Source of the DNA: Streptomyces sp. PT12
GTDB taxonomy: Bacteria > Actinomycetota > Actinomycetes > Streptomycetales > Streptomycetaceae
Length of the DNA stretch: 50,955 bases
Reading direction: 5' to 3'
Assembly: GCF_003311645.1 (NCBI RefSeq)
Contig: NZ_QEST01000182.1
Coordinates: 1 to 50,955 of the forward strand
This document shows, piece by piece, positions 34,301 to 43,453 of the stretch. The notes beneath the pieces are model-generated. The model worked only from the letters and a program-made list of their open reading frames with translations. It searched no databases and was not told where the DNA came from. The position numbers and the translations under genes were made by a program. Numbering within the stretch: the first letter of the stretch is position 1; every line of letters starts with the position of its first letter.

Positions 34301-37087
34301 TCAGGCGGCGTTGCCCCCGTGCTCGGCACCGCCTGGCGCTTCGGTGCCGAGGTGGACGGGCAGCTCCTGCCGCCGCTTGACGTTGAGTTTGCGGTACACG
34401 CGGGTGAGGTGCTGCTCGACGGTGCTCGCGGTGATGAAGAGCTTCCCCGCGATCTCCCGGTTGGTGTAGCCCATGACGGCGAGCGACGCGACGCGGCGTT
34501 CCGATTCGGTGAGCCGGGACAGCTCCGCCCGCCCCTCGGGCTCGGCGACGGCGCCGCTGAGCCCGGAAGGCACGGACAGCAGCTCCTCGGTCAGCGGCCT
34601 GGCCCGGCACAGCCTGGCGAGGTGCCAGGCGCGGCGGAAGACCATGCGGGCGCGGCGCTTCTCCCCGATGGCGTAGTAGGCGCGGCTGAGGTCGGCCAGC
34701 GTGTGGGCCTGTTCGAGCCGGTTCCCGTGGTCCTCGAAGATGTCAAGTGCCTCCGTGAGGAGTTGGGGCCAGCGGGTGGCGGGTCCCGAGGTGGCCAGGA
34801 TCCGCAGGGACGACGCCCGCGCGGCGGTGCCGTCGGTGCCGGGGCGGGCGAGCTGGTCGGAGGCCAGGCGCCTGGCGCGGTCCTTGTTGCCCAGGCGCAG
34901 CCACGCCTGCGCCGCGCTGGTGCGCCAGGGCACCAGGTCGGGCAGGTCGAGGCCCCAGCCGCGCATCAGCTCGCCGCAGGACATGAAGTCGGCGAGCGCC
35001 GCGTGGGGGTGGTGGGTGGCGAGGTAGTAGTGGCCGCGGGCGTGCAGGTAGCGCAGCCCGTGGCGGCCGGTGTTGAGCGCGAACGGAACGGGGTGGGCCA
35101 GGAGCCGGGCGCCCTCGTCGTAGTCGCCCGCCCTGGTGGCGGCCGTGATCAGGAGGGCCAGGGGGAAGCCGACGGCCAGGCCCCAGGCGCCGGGCGGCAG
35201 ATGGGCCAGCGCGGCGCGCGCGCCCTCCATGGCCTTGGTCAGCTCCCCGCGCCGCAGGGCGGTGTCGGCCCTGACGGCGGCGAACACGGCCCGCCAGACC
35301 GGGGTTCGCCGGGTCGCGGCCTGCGCCAGGTCGTCGCACCAGCGCTCGGCGGCCCGGTACCGGCCCGCCTGGACGAGCTCCTGCAGCGCGAGCATCGCGG
35401 CCTCGACGGCCCATGGGTCGGGGCGGCCCAGGCTCAGGTCGTTGAGCGTCCGTTCGGCCCCTTCCGCGGTCTCCTCGCGGCGACCGCGGGAGATGAGGTC
35501 GCACAGCGCGGCGAGCGAGCGGAGCCTGGCGTCGTCGTGGGGCCCGCCCAGGCCGTCCTCGGGCTCGCGGGGCGCGGCGCTCCGTGGGCGGTGGGCGGCG
35601 AGGGGCGGGTGGACGACGGCGAGCCACGCGTCGAGATCGCGCAGCCCCGTGGCCTCGTGCGCGGGCAGGGTGCGCAGGTGCTCGATGACCCCGGTGGCCT
35701 CGGCGACGCGGCCGAACCACAGGAGCTGGCGGATCAGCGGAACGCCGTGGCGGGGCGCGAGCCTGCCGGAGCGCAGGTCCATGACGAGCGCTTCGAGGTG
35801 GTGGGCGGCGGCCAGCGGGTTGAGCTGCCACTCCGCGTCGGCGAGCCTGGCGCGGGCAACGGCGCGCTTGGGGCCTTCCTCGCAGCCGCGGTGAGCCAGC
35901 TCCAGGCACTCGACGGCCCAGGGCACGCGGCCGTCGAGCAGGGCGTGTTCGGCGGCTTCGAGCAGCAGGTCGCGCGCCCATGGCGGGCCCGCGTCGCCCG
36001 CGTCGGTGAGATGGCGCGCGACCGCCACCGGGTCGGCGCCGTGGCGGTGCAGCAGCTCGGCGGCACGGCGGGAGTGCGCGGCCCGTTCGGCGCTCGGCAG
36101 GTCGTCGAGGACGGCGGCGCGGGCGGCCGGGTGGCGGAAGTCACCGCCGTCGAGCAGTCCCGCGGCGGTCAGGGTGCGCAGCGCCCGCTCGACGGTCCCC
36201 GGCGCCGTGTCGGCGAGGCCGCCGAGCGGGGCGGGCGGGGCGGGTTCGCCGAGGACCGCCAGGGCGCGCGCGATCCGCACGGCCTCGGGCCCCGCGCGGT
36301 GGGCGCAGCGCAGCACGGCGCGGCCGTAGCCCTCGGCGCGCACCCCGCCCGCCACCCTGTGGTCCTCGATGAGCGCGTGGAGCAGCAGGGGGTTGCCTCC
36401 GCTCGCGGCGTGCAGCGCGGGGGCCAGCCGCTGGGCGGCGCTGGCGCCGAGCTCGTCGGTGAGCAGCCCGGTGACGGCGTCCTGGCCGAGGAGCCCCACA
36501 TGGAGTTCGGCGACGTTGGGCAGGCGGAGCAACTCGGTGCGCAACGGAGAATTCTCGGGCTCGGGGTGATCCTCACCCGCGAGTGCGAGCAGGATACGGG
36601 CCGAGCCGATCCTGCGGGCCAGGTAGTGCAGGCAGCATCGGGACGGACCGTCGGCGTTCCCGATGTCGTCGATCCCTATCAGCAGCGGCGTCTCGGCGGC
36701 GAGATCGAGGATCACCTGACTCAGCCCGTGGATCACCTGGACCGCTTCGAAAGTCAGCTCTTCGTACGGTGACGTGGCGGGCGCCGTCGTGGTCAATGCC
36801 CGGTCGATCAACTGCCCGGCCCTTGCGACGAGTCCAGGCGGCAGCGGCGCGCTGCGGAAGAGCTGACTGAGAACACTGAACGGAATCCTCCGCTCCGTTG
36901 GTGAGCAGATGGCGTCAAGGACGAGGACATCGGATTTTGTGGCGGCCTCGGCGAAATTCCGCAGCAGTTCGGTCTTCCCGCTGCCTGCGGGGCCGTTCAA
37001 AAGAACGGTGCGCCCTTCCCCGCGTATTGAGTCGTCGAGCAGTAGTCCCAGCCGCACCAGGTGGTCGCCCCGTTCGAGCAGACGCAC
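34301..37087 (-). CDS. LAL-family (large LuxR/MalT-like) transcriptional regulator
   Basis: This is a 928-aa protein. An N-terminal STAND-type ATPase has Walker A GPAGSGKTELLRNFAEAA (residues about 31-48) and Walker B near LIGIDDIGNADGPS. A long helical, TPR-like middle follows. The C-terminal LuxR helix-turn-helix reads LTESERRVASLAVMGYTNRE and then TASTVEQHLTRVYRKLNVKR. The start is GTG 37087 with AAGGGGG upstream. It is divergent from the SARP-type gene. Pathway-specific LAL activators are common in polyketide and ansamycin clusters, so this is a likely activator of the AHBA/PKS or the nucleoside operon. Confidence 0.93.
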   Translation of the reverse strand: MRLLERGDHLVRLGLLLDDSIRGEGRTVLLNGPAGSGKTELLRNFAEAATKSDVLVLDAICSPTERRIPFSVLSQLFRSAPLPPGLVARAGQLIDRALTTTAPATSPYEELTFEAVQVIHGLSQVILDLAAETPLLIGIDDIGNADGPSRCCLHYLARRIGSARILLALAGEDHPEPENSPLRTELLRLPNVAELHVGLLGQDAVTGLLTDELGASAAQRLAPALHAASGGNPLLLHALIEDHRVAGGVRAEGYGRAVLRCAHRAGPEAVRIARALAVLGEPAPPAPLGGLADTAPGTVERALRTLTAAGLLDGGDFRHPAARAAVLDDLPSAERAAHSRRAAELLHRHGADPVAVARHLTDAGDAGPPWARDLLLEAAEHALLDGRVPWAVECLELAHRGCEEGPKRAVARARLADAEWQLNPLAAAHHLEALVMDLRSGRLAPRHGVPLIRQLLWFGRVAEATGVIEHLRTLPAHEATGLRDLDAWLAVVHPPLAAHRPRSAAPREPEDGLGGPHDDARLRSLAALCDLISRGRREETAEGAERTLNDLSLGRPDPWAVEAAMLALQELVQAGRYRAAERWCDDLAQAATRRTPVWRAVFAAVRADTALRRGELTKAMEGARAALAHLPPGAWGLAVGFPLALLITAATRAGDYDEGARLLAHPVPFALNTGRHGLRYLHARGHYYLATHHPHAALADFMSCGELMRGWGLDLPDLVPWRTSAAQAWLRLGNKDRARRLASDQLARPGTDGTAARASSLRILATSGPATRWPQLLTEALDIFEDHGNRLEQAHTLADLSRAYYAIGEKRRARMVFRRAWHLARLCRARPLTEELLSVPSGLSGAVAEPEGRAELSRLTESERRVASLAVMGYTNREIAGKLFITASTVEQHLTRVYRKLNVKRRQELPVHLGTEAPGGAEHGGNAA

Positions 37088-37557
37088 CGGTCACCCCCTT
37101 GTCGAGATCTGGCATAACCTCGTTGACCTGCGCACTCCTTCGTGAACAGCGGCTCGGCGCTCACTCTAACAATGCCCCTGGGGGGGAAGTTGCATCTGTC
37201 ACCCATTCCTCGGGAATCGCACGGCAATTGCATTAGCGTCACCCATGGAGGGAGCGGGGGAGTGAGAGATATCCCACATGTGAAGTGGGCGATTTGGTGC
37301 CCTCTTACCGGTTTGATGCCGTTCCTCCGTGAAGGCTGGGATCGTTAATGGAAACGTCACAGTGCGAGGACACCAGCGCCGTGCCGGGCTTCCCGCCCCG
37401 GTGGGGGCGGTAACACCCTTGACACCGACTTCCCTTGACAACAGAATTGATGCTTGATTTGAGGCTTGTCGCCATGTGCCCCCCACCGCACATCGATCGC
37501 TGGCAGCGGTCTGTCAATTGCGCGTGAAAAACCGAACCGAGACGGAGGTTCAGTCGC
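37088..37557. promoter_or_regulatory. Divergent regulatory region between LAL and SARP genes
   Basis: This 470-bp region is more AT-rich than its surroundings. For the SARP gene a good promoter is TTGACA (37419-37424), 17 bp, then CAGAAT (37442-37447). A second TTGACA lies at 37435-37440. A CCCACATGTG box occurs near 37273, resembling the boxes near the IclR genes. The ribosome site ACGGAGG lies about 9 bp before ATG 37558. No further gene is supported here. Confidence 0.55.
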
Positions 37558-40281
37558 ATGCAATTCAGGATCCTGGGCACCATGGAGATCACCGACCAAA
37601 GCCGTTCGATTCAGCTCAGAGGAATGACGCAGAGAGCAGTGCTCGGCTATTTGCTGCTGCATGCCAATGAAACCGTGGCAACCAGTCAGTTATTGCGTGC
37701 CCTATGGGGGGATAAACCACCGATCACCGCACGCAAGATGCTTCAGAACGCGGTCGCGGGGCTGCGCCGCCGACTGGACGCCAGGGACGCGCGGCAGGTG
37801 TCCCTGCTGACGCACGCGCCGGGCTATCTGCTGCGCGTCGACCCGGAGCGGGTGGACTGGTTCCGCTTCCGCGGCGGGGCCGAGCAGGGCCGGGCGGAGC
37901 TGGCGGTGGGCGCGTGGGGGGCGGCCGCCACGCTGCTGCGGGAGGCGCTGGGCCTGTGGCGCGGCCCGCTGCTTGCCGACCTGGCCGAAGTCGGCGTCGA
38001 CTGGCCCGAGTTGGCCACCGCGGAGGGCATGCGGCTCGCCGTGCTCGAAGACTGCGCCGAGGCGGAGCTGGCGATCGGCCGCCACCACGAGGTGATCGAC
38101 GAGCTCGCCGCCGCCGCGGAGGCGGCGCCGCGCAGGGAGCGCCTGTGTGGCCTCCTGATGATGGCCCTGTACCGGTGCGGACGGCAGGCGGACGCGCTCG
38201 AGTCCTATCGGCGGACGCGCACAGTCCTGGTGGACGAGCTGGGCCTCGACCCGGGGCACGAGCTACGGGAGTTGGAGCGTTCCATCCTCAACCACGATCC
38301 GTCGCTCGCGCTGCTCGCGGCCGGCGGAACGGCCGTTTCGCTGCGCAGCGCGCCCGCCGACCTGACCGGTCCGGCCGAGGCCGCGGCGGACGGGGCGGAC
38401 GCGCGGCAGGGCGCGGCGGCCCAGGGCGCCGACGAGCCTCCGCCCCAGGGCGACGCGCGGGCCGCCGGGTCCGAGCGGGGGGCGTGCGGTGCCACGGTGG
38501 AGCGCAAGTGGGTGAGCGTGCTGCTGGTGCGCGCCCAGGAGGGCGAGGGCGGCGAGGCGCAGGACCCCGAGGACGCCGCTGAGGGCATGCGGTGGGTGAC
38601 GGCGGCAGTGCGTGAGGAGGTCGACCGGTACGGCGGGGTGCTGCACGGCCGGATGGGGTCGGTGTGGCTGGCGCTGTTCGGCGTGGAGCGGAACCGCGAG
38701 GACGACGCGCAACGAGCGGTGCGGGCCGCGCTGGCGATCCGCGACCGTGTCGCGGCGCGGCAGCCCGCCGACGCCCTCCCCGAGCCCGCGCCACGGGCCG
38801 CGGTGGCCACCGGGGAGGTGCTGGTGACGCCGAGCCGGGAGCCTGGCCATGACGCGGGCACACCCGAGGTGGCCGGTGGGGTGCTCGACGTCGGGATGCG
38901 GCTGCTGATGCTGGCCGCCCCGCGCGAGGTGCGGGTCTGCGACGCGACCCGGCAGATGAGCGAGGCCGCCTTCGTCCACGGGGCGTCCGCGCAGCCGATG
39001 GGCGGCTGGCGGGTGACGGCGATCAGGGAGTGCCGCGTCGCCGACCAGCCCACCCCGCCTTTTGTGGAGCGCGAGCGGGAGTTGGAGATCCTCCGGGCCC
39101 TGCTGCGGGACGTCCTGCGCCGCCGCAGGCCGCAGCTGGCCGCGGTGGTGGGCGAGGCCGGTGTCGGCAAGAGCCGCCTGGTCGCCGAGCTGGCCCTGAC
39201 GGTGGGCGACGTGGCCGACGGCTTCCGCTTCGTCCTCGGCCGCACCGCGTCCTTCCCCACCAACACGCCCTTCGGGCCGCTGGCCGATGTGGTCAGGTCG
39301 CTCCTGGGCGTGCGGCACACCGACTCGCCCACGGTGGTGGAGGAGCGGCTGCTGCACACGGTGCGGCGCCTGGTCGGGCCCGGTGAGGCCGCGGCCCGGC
39401 TGCTGCCGCACCTGCGCCCGCTGGCCGGGCTGACCCCTGGCCCGCGGCCGCGCGGCGGCACGCCTGAGGCGTTCGCGGCATGGCGGCGCTTCCTCGAAGA
39501 GGCGGCGACCGAACGGCCGTTGGTGATGGTCTTCGAGGACCTGGACCGGGCCGAGACGCCGATGATCGAGTTCGTCCAGGAGCTGATCGCCAACGCCCGC
39601 CCCGTGCCGGTGCTCATCGTGGCGACCGCGCGCCCGGTGCAGAGCCAGCCCAGGCCCTGTCGGCACGCGGGCTTCCGCGACTCGACCACCCTGCTGCTCG
39701 ACCCGCTGTCCGACGCGGGCGCCGCGTTCCTGCTCTCCTCCCTGCTGCCTCCGCTCGGCCCCGGCGAGCAGCCGCTCGACGCCCGCCATCCGCTGGTGGC
39801 GAGCATCGGGGGGAACCCCCTGTTCGCCGTGGAGTACGCCCGGGCGCTGCGGGACGGACCGGCCGACCGGGAGATACCGACGCCGCCCGCGGTGCGCAGC
39901 ATCATCGCGGCCCGGCTCGACACGCTGCCCAGGGGGGCGAAGGCGGTGCTCCAGGACGCGGCGATCTTCGGAGCCTCGGTGGACGCGGTGGCGTTGGCCG
40001 CGGTCGGCGGCCGCAGCTGGATCGAGGTGCGTCGGCACCTGGAGAGCCTGGAGCGCGGGGAGTTCCTGCGGCGCAACGGGCGGGTGTCGGTGACCGGCGA
40101 CCCGGAGTACGACTTCCAGCAGGTCGTGGTGCGGGAGGTGGCGTATGCGCAGATGCCGCGTGAGGTCAGGTCGGCCAAGCACAGCAGGGCAGCGCGGTGG
40201 CTGGAGATGCGGGAGGCCGAGCGGGCCGTGCCGCGCGCCCACCGCCCCAGGGCCGCGCCGCTGGCCGCCCCCGCGGGGTAG
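37558..40281 (+). CDS. SARP-type regulator with cyclase-like and STAND ATPase domains (PimR-like), probably truncated
   Basis: This is a 907-aa protein. An OmpR-type winged helix (residues about 10-95: GYLLLHANETVATSQLLRAL) and a BTAD domain (about 100-245, ending LDPGHELRELERSILNHDP) form the SARP activator. A nucleotide-cyclase-like domain follows (about 319-460; KWVSVLLVRAQ, VDRYGGVLHGRMGSVWLALFG), then an ATPase with P-loop GEAGVGKSRL (about 532). A TTA codon at 37690-37692 implies control by the bldA tRNA. The protein ends soon after VVREVAYAQMPREV, without the long TPR part or LuxR helix-turn-helix of many relatives. Its stop abuts a MITE-like element. Confidence 0.9.
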   Translation: MQFRILGTMEITDQSRSIQLRGMTQRAVLGYLLLHANETVATSQLLRALWGDKPPITARKMLQNAVAGLRRRLDARDARQVSLLTHAPGYLLRVDPERVDWFRFRGGAEQGRAELAVGAWGAAATLLREALGLWRGPLLADLAEVGVDWPELATAEGMRLAVLEDCAEAELAIGRHHEVIDELAAAAEAAPRRERLCGLLMMALYRCGRQADALESYRRTRTVLVDELGLDPGHELRELERSILNHDPSLALLAAGGTAVSLRSAPADLTGPAEAAADGADARQGAAAQGADEPPPQGDARAAGSERGACGATVERKWVSVLLVRAQEGEGGEAQDPEDAAEGMRWVTAAVREEVDRYGGVLHGRMGSVWLALFGVERNREDDAQRAVRAALAIRDRVAARQPADALPEPAPRAAVATGEVLVTPSREPGHDAGTPEVAGGVLDVGMRLLMLAAPREVRVCDATRQMSEAAFVHGASAQPMGGWRVTAIRECRVADQPTPPFVERERELEILRALLRDVLRRRRPQLAAVVGEAGVGKSRLVAELALTVGDVADGFRFVLGRTASFPTNTPFGPLADVVRSLLGVRHTDSPTVVEERLLHTVRRLVGPGEAAARLLPHLRPLAGLTPGPRPRGGTPEAFAAWRRFLEEAATERPLVMVFEDLDRAETPMIEFVQELIANARPVPVLIVATARPVQSQPRPCRHAGFRDSTTLLLDPLSDAGAAFLLSSLLPPLGPGEQPLDARHPLVASIGGNPLFAVEYARALRDGPADREIPTPPAVRSIIAARLDTLPRGAKAVLQDAAIFGASVDAVALAAVGGRSWIEVRRHLESLERGEFLRRNGRVSVTGDPEYDFQQVVVREVAYAQMPREVRSAKHSRAARWLEMREAERAVPRAHRPRAAPLAAPAG

Positions 40282-40498
40282 GGCCCGTCTGACCATCCCC
40301 GGCGGGATCGCGACAACTGGCATCCCTCCCCCGGACTTCGTCCGGGGGGGACCCCAGGCTGCGTTGCCGCATCGCGCGAGTACCTCCCCCGGACTCCGTC
40401 CGGGAGGTGCCCCCACCGTACGAGCTGCGATCCGGCGCCTTGCCAGGCGGGCGCCATCCGCCGCTCGCCGATCCACCGCGGATTATCAGACAGGCCCT
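40280..40498. mobile_element. MITE-like element with about 30-bp imperfect terminal inverted repeats
   Basis: The left end reads AGGGCCCGTCTGACCATCC and the right end, read inward on the other strand, AGGGCCTGTCTGATAATCC; the similarity continues to about 30 bp. The 219-bp interior has no gene but carries two hairpins (40328-40348 and about 40382-40408) of the repeat family seen at 1-55. It begins inside the stop codon region of the SARP gene. No transposase is present, so it is non-autonomous or a relic. A target duplication is not clear. Confidence 0.65.
40387..40416. repeat. Copy of the REP-like hairpin repeat
   Basis: This 30-bp segment matches positions 1-30 with a single difference (CCCCGGACTCC instead of CCCCAGACTCC). 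It folds into a CCGGAC/GTCCGG hairpin around TCC. It lies within the MITE-like element. Confidence 0.75.
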
Positions 40499-40543
40499 GG
40501 CGCGGTGGCCCTGGCCGCGCCGGGGCGCCGGGCGCGGTGCGAC

Positions 40544-41590
40544 TCAGACCGGGCCCGGCCTCGCCGGGTGCGGGGCCAGGCCCGGGTCCGGGTGCGGGGC
40601 CAGGTCCGGGGTCAAGTCCCCTTCGGCACCCGGGCCTTGGGCCAGCAGGACCGCGCCGTGCAGGGAGGACAGGCCGCCGAGCACCGCGGGAGCCACCGGG
40701 GGCGGCGGGTGGCCCGGCCTGGCAAGGCCGCGGGCGTGGTCGGCGACCGCGGCCACGAACCCCGGCAGCCCGTCGGCGAACCCGCCGCCGACCAAGGCGC
40801 GGTCGGGGGCGAGCAGTTCGCCGAGCGAGACGATGGCGGTCGCGAGCGCGGCGCAGCTCTCGTCCACGGCGGCCACCGCCCATGGCGCGCGGGCGGCGAA
40901 CGCCTCACGGAGCGCGGCGAACGGCACCTCGCCACCGGTGCCGCGCAGCCGCGCGGCCCGCCGCAGGGTGGCAGGACCCGCGGCCACCGCCTGGAGGCAG
41001 CCGCGCCGCCCGCAGCCGCAGCGCGGCCCCGCCCTGTCCACGATCAGATGGCCGATCTCGCTCGCCCCCCGGCCGAGCCCAGGACAGGGGCGGCCGCCCA
41101 GCACGACCCCGCCGCCGACGCCGGTGCCGACACCGAGGTAGACGAGGTTCGCGCAGCCGGTGGCGTGCGCCTCGGCGAGGGCCGCGAGGTCGCCGTCGTC
41201 CGCCCAGGCGACCCGGGCGGCGGGGAACAGGGCGCGCAGCGAGGCGCCGAGGTCGAGACCGGTCCAGGACGGTCGGCCCGGCCAGGTGATGACCCGTCCC
41301 GCGGGGTCGACGGTGCCCGGCATGGCGACGCCGACAGAGGCGATGGGCGCGTTCCAGCGGTCGCGCAACGCCCGTACCCGCTCGGCGAGTTCCGCCAGAT
41401 CGCGGTCCGCGTCGCCGGTTTCGGGCCAGCGGAAGACATCCTCCCAGGCGTCGGCCCTGCCGTTGCCTCCGTCGTTGCCCTGGCCGTCGCCCTGGCCCTG
41501 CGCGCCGCCGCCGACGGCGCGCAGGGCGACCTTGGTGCCGCCGATGTCGATGCCGAGGCGGCCTGTGGGCGCGTTTGTCGGCGCGTTCAT
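40544..41590 (-). CDS. rifN: ROK-family sugar kinase, kanosamine 6-kinase (RifN-like)
   Basis: This 348-aa ROK protein has the ATP site LGIDIGGTKVALRAVG (residues about 12-27). The GTGVGGGVVLGGRPCPG loop and the zinc motif CGCGRRGC (Cys residues of CxCGxxGC) with preceding SEIGHL complete the ROK signature. In AHBA pathways the RifN homologue phosphorylates kanosamine at C6, feeding aminoDAHP formation. A poly-Gln/Gly/Asn stretch (GGAQGQGDGQGNDGGNG, about residues 30-46) is an inserted low-complexity loop. It forms a two-gene operon behind the dehydratase gene at 41598. Confidence 0.88.
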   Translation of the reverse strand: MNAPTNAPTGRLGIDIGGTKVALRAVGGGAQGQGDGQGNDGGNGRADAWEDVFRWPETGDADRDLAELAERVRALRDRWNAPIASVGVAMPGTVDPAGRVITWPGRPSWTGLDLGASLRALFPAARVAWADDGDLAALAEAHATGCANLVYLGVGTGVGGGVVLGGRPCPGLGRGASEIGHLIVDRAGPRCGCGRRGCLQAVAAGPATLRRAARLRGTGGEVPFAALREAFAARAPWAVAAVDESCAALATAIVSLGELLAPDRALVGGGFADGLPGFVAAVADHARGLARPGHPPPPVAPAVLGGLSSLHGAVLLAQGPGAEGDLTPDLAPHPDPGLAPHPARPGPV

Positions 41591-41597
41591 CGGCCGG

Positions 41598-42032
41598 TCA
41601 GCCGTCCACCACGCCCAGCAGGGCGCGGGCCGCCAGCCGGTAGCCGAGCGCGCCGAGGCCGACGATGACGCCGCTGGCCAGCGGCGCGATGACGGACTCG
41701 TGGCGGAAGCGCTCGCGCGCCCAGACGTTCGACAGGTGGACCTCGATCCACGGCCTGGGGTAGTTGGCCAGCGCGTCGCGCAGGCTCCAGCCCGCGATCA
41801 TCAGCGCGCCCGGGTTGACGATGGCGCCCACCGTGTCGTAGCTGTCCTGGATCGCGTGGATCAGCTCGCCCTCGGAGTCGTGCTGGACGGCCACGACCTT
41901 CCAGCCGCGCCCGGCGACCTCCTCGCCCACCGCCTCCTCGACATCGGCGAGCGTGGCGGTCCCATACACCTCGGGCTCACGTTTCCCAAGAATTCCCAGA
42001 TTGGGGCCGTTCAACAGCAGTATGTCGCTCAA
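41598..42032 (-). CDS. rifJ: Type II (amino)dehydroquinate dehydratase (RifJ-like)
   Basis: This 144-aa protein has LLLNGPNLGILGKREPEVYG, the type II DHQase opening with the catalytic Tyr. HDSEGELIHAIQDSYD and NPGALMIAGWSLRDAL follow; the AGWSL variant, in place of the THTSVA of shikimate enzymes, fits aminoDHQ dehydratases such as RifJ. The start is TTG at 42032, backed by GAGGTGA seven to ten bases upstream. It precedes the kinase gene by 7 bp and is divergent from AHBA synthase. Confidence 0.92.
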   Translation of the reverse strand: MSDILLLNGPNLGILGKREPEVYGTATLADVEEAVGEEVAGRGWKVVAVQHDSEGELIHAIQDSYDTVGAIVNPGALMIAGWSLRDALANYPRPWIEVHLSNVWARERFRHESVIAPLASGVIVGLGALGYRLAARALLGVVDG

Positions 42033-42286
42033 GGGTCACCTCACCCAGCAATTAACGGGGCCTTTATTTGGAATGCCGGATTGTCGCGGCGTTGACGCAT
42101 CGAAGGTATAGCAGCGAGCCTCTTGGGCGCAGCGCGGCCTCGCGATCCCCCGGAAATCAAGGGGATATATAGGGGGATCCTTAGGGGGTGTTCCCCTTTA
42201 TCGCGAGCGGATAGCATGCCGCACGTGCGATGGCGGGCATCCACATTCACCCGTCGTTATGCCGCATCCATTCTGCGAGGAGAATC
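42033..42286. promoter_or_regulatory. Divergent promoter region between rifJ-like and AHBA synthase genes
   Basis: This 254-bp region is markedly AT-richer than its neighbours (GGATATATAGGG near 42162). A small inverted repeat AGGGGG-TGTT-CCCCTTT lies near 42182-42199. GCGAGGAGAATC provides the ribosome site of AHBA synthase. A precise -35/-10 pair for either gene is not convincing by eye. Confidence 0.5.
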
Positions 42287-43453
42287 ATGAGTGATCCCGC
42301 GCGCCAGGCACCGGAATTCCCGGCCTGGCCCCAGTTCGACGAAGCGGAGCGGGCGGGGCTCATCCGCGCGCTCGAGCAAGGACAGTGGTGGCGCAACGGC
42401 GGCAGCGAGGTCGACACCTTCGAGCGGGAGTTCGCCGCCTACCACGGCTCCCCCTACGCCCTGGCCGTCACCAATGGAACGCACGCCCTCGAGCTGGCCC
42501 TCGAGGTCCTGGGCGTCGGGCCTGGCACCGAGGTCATCGTCCCGGCGTTCACGTTCATCTCGTCCTCCCAGGCCGCCCAGCGCCTCGGCGCCGTCGCCGT
42601 GCCGGTGGACGTCGACCCTGAGACGTACTGCATCGACGTGGCCGCGGCCGAGGCGGCGATCACCCCGAGGACCCGGGCGATCATGCCGGTGCACATGGCC
42701 GGGCACTTCTCCGACATGGACGCGCTGGAGAAGCTGTCCGCCGACTCGGGCGTGCGGCTGATCCAGGACGCCGCGCACGCGCACGGGGCGCAGTGGCAGG
42801 GCAAGCGCGTCGGCGAGCTCGGCTCGGTGGCGGCGTTCAGCTTCCAGAACGGCAAGCTGATGACGGCCGGTGAGGGGGGCGCCGTCACCTTCCCCGAGAG
42901 CGAGCTGTACGAGGAGGCGTTCCTGCGGCACAGCTGCGGGCGGCCGCGCGACGACCGCACGTACCGGCACCGCACCTCGGGCTCCAACTTCCGGCTCAAC
43001 GAGTTCTCCGCCTCGGTGCTGCGGGCGCAGCTGGCCAGGCTCGACGGGCAGATCGAGACCAGGGAGCGGCGCTGGCCGCTGCTGGCCGACCTGCTCGCCG
43101 AGATCCCCGGCGTGATCCCGCAGGGCCGCGACCGGAGGGCCGACAGGAACCCGCACTACATGGCGATGTTCCGCGTCCCCGGCATCACCGAGGAGCGCCG
43201 CAACGCCCTGGTCGACGCCCTCATCGAGCGCGGGCTGCCCGCGTTCGCCGCGTTCCGCGCGATCTACCGGTGCGACGGGTTCTGGGAGACCGCGGCGCCC
43301 AGCGAGTCGGTGGACGACATCGCACGACGCTGCCCCAACTCCGAGGCGATCAACGCCGACTGCGTCTGGCTGCACCACAGGACCCTGCTGGGCACCGAGC
43401 GGAACATGCACGACATCGCGACCATCGTGGCCGACACCCTGGCCGAGGCGTGA
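42287..43453 (+). CDS. rifK: 3-amino-5-hydroxybenzoate (AHBA) synthase (RifK-like)
   Basis: This 388-aa PLP enzyme of the DegT fold has the AHBA synthase length and signature: EFPAWPQFDEAERAGLIRAL, GQWWRNGGSEV, VPAFTFISSSQAAQRLGAVA and HSCGRPRDDR. The Schiff-base Lys lies in FSFQNGKLMTAGEGG (about 190). It aromatises 5-deoxy-5-amino-3-dehydroshikimate to AHBA. RifK-type enzymes also transaminate 3-keto-UDP-glucose together with the RifL partner, which follows here with a 4-bp overlap. It is the marker gene of an ansamycin or mitomycin-type pathway. Confidence 0.96.
   Translation: MSDPARQAPEFPAWPQFDEAERAGLIRALEQGQWWRNGGSEVDTFEREFAAYHGSPYALAVTNGTHALELALEVLGVGPGTEVIVPAFTFISSSQAAQRLGAVAVPVDVDPETYCIDVAAAEAAITPRTRAIMPVHMAGHFSDMDALEKLSADSGVRLIQDAAHAHGAQWQGKRVGELGSVAAFSFQNGKLMTAGEGGAVTFPESELYEEAFLRHSCGRPRDDRTYRHRTSGSNFRLNEFSASVLRAQLARLDGQIETRERRWPLLADLLAEIPGVIPQGRDRRADRNPHYMAMFRVPGITEERRNALVDALIERGLPAFAAFRAIYRCDGFWETAAPSESVDDIARRCPNSEAINADCVWLHHRTLLGTERNMHDIATIVADTLAEA

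Noticed and set aside
37260-37290. IclR-type operator between the LAL and SARP genes
   Set aside because: A CCCACATGTG box is present, but one short match with no IclR gene adjacent is not enough to call it as a separate site.
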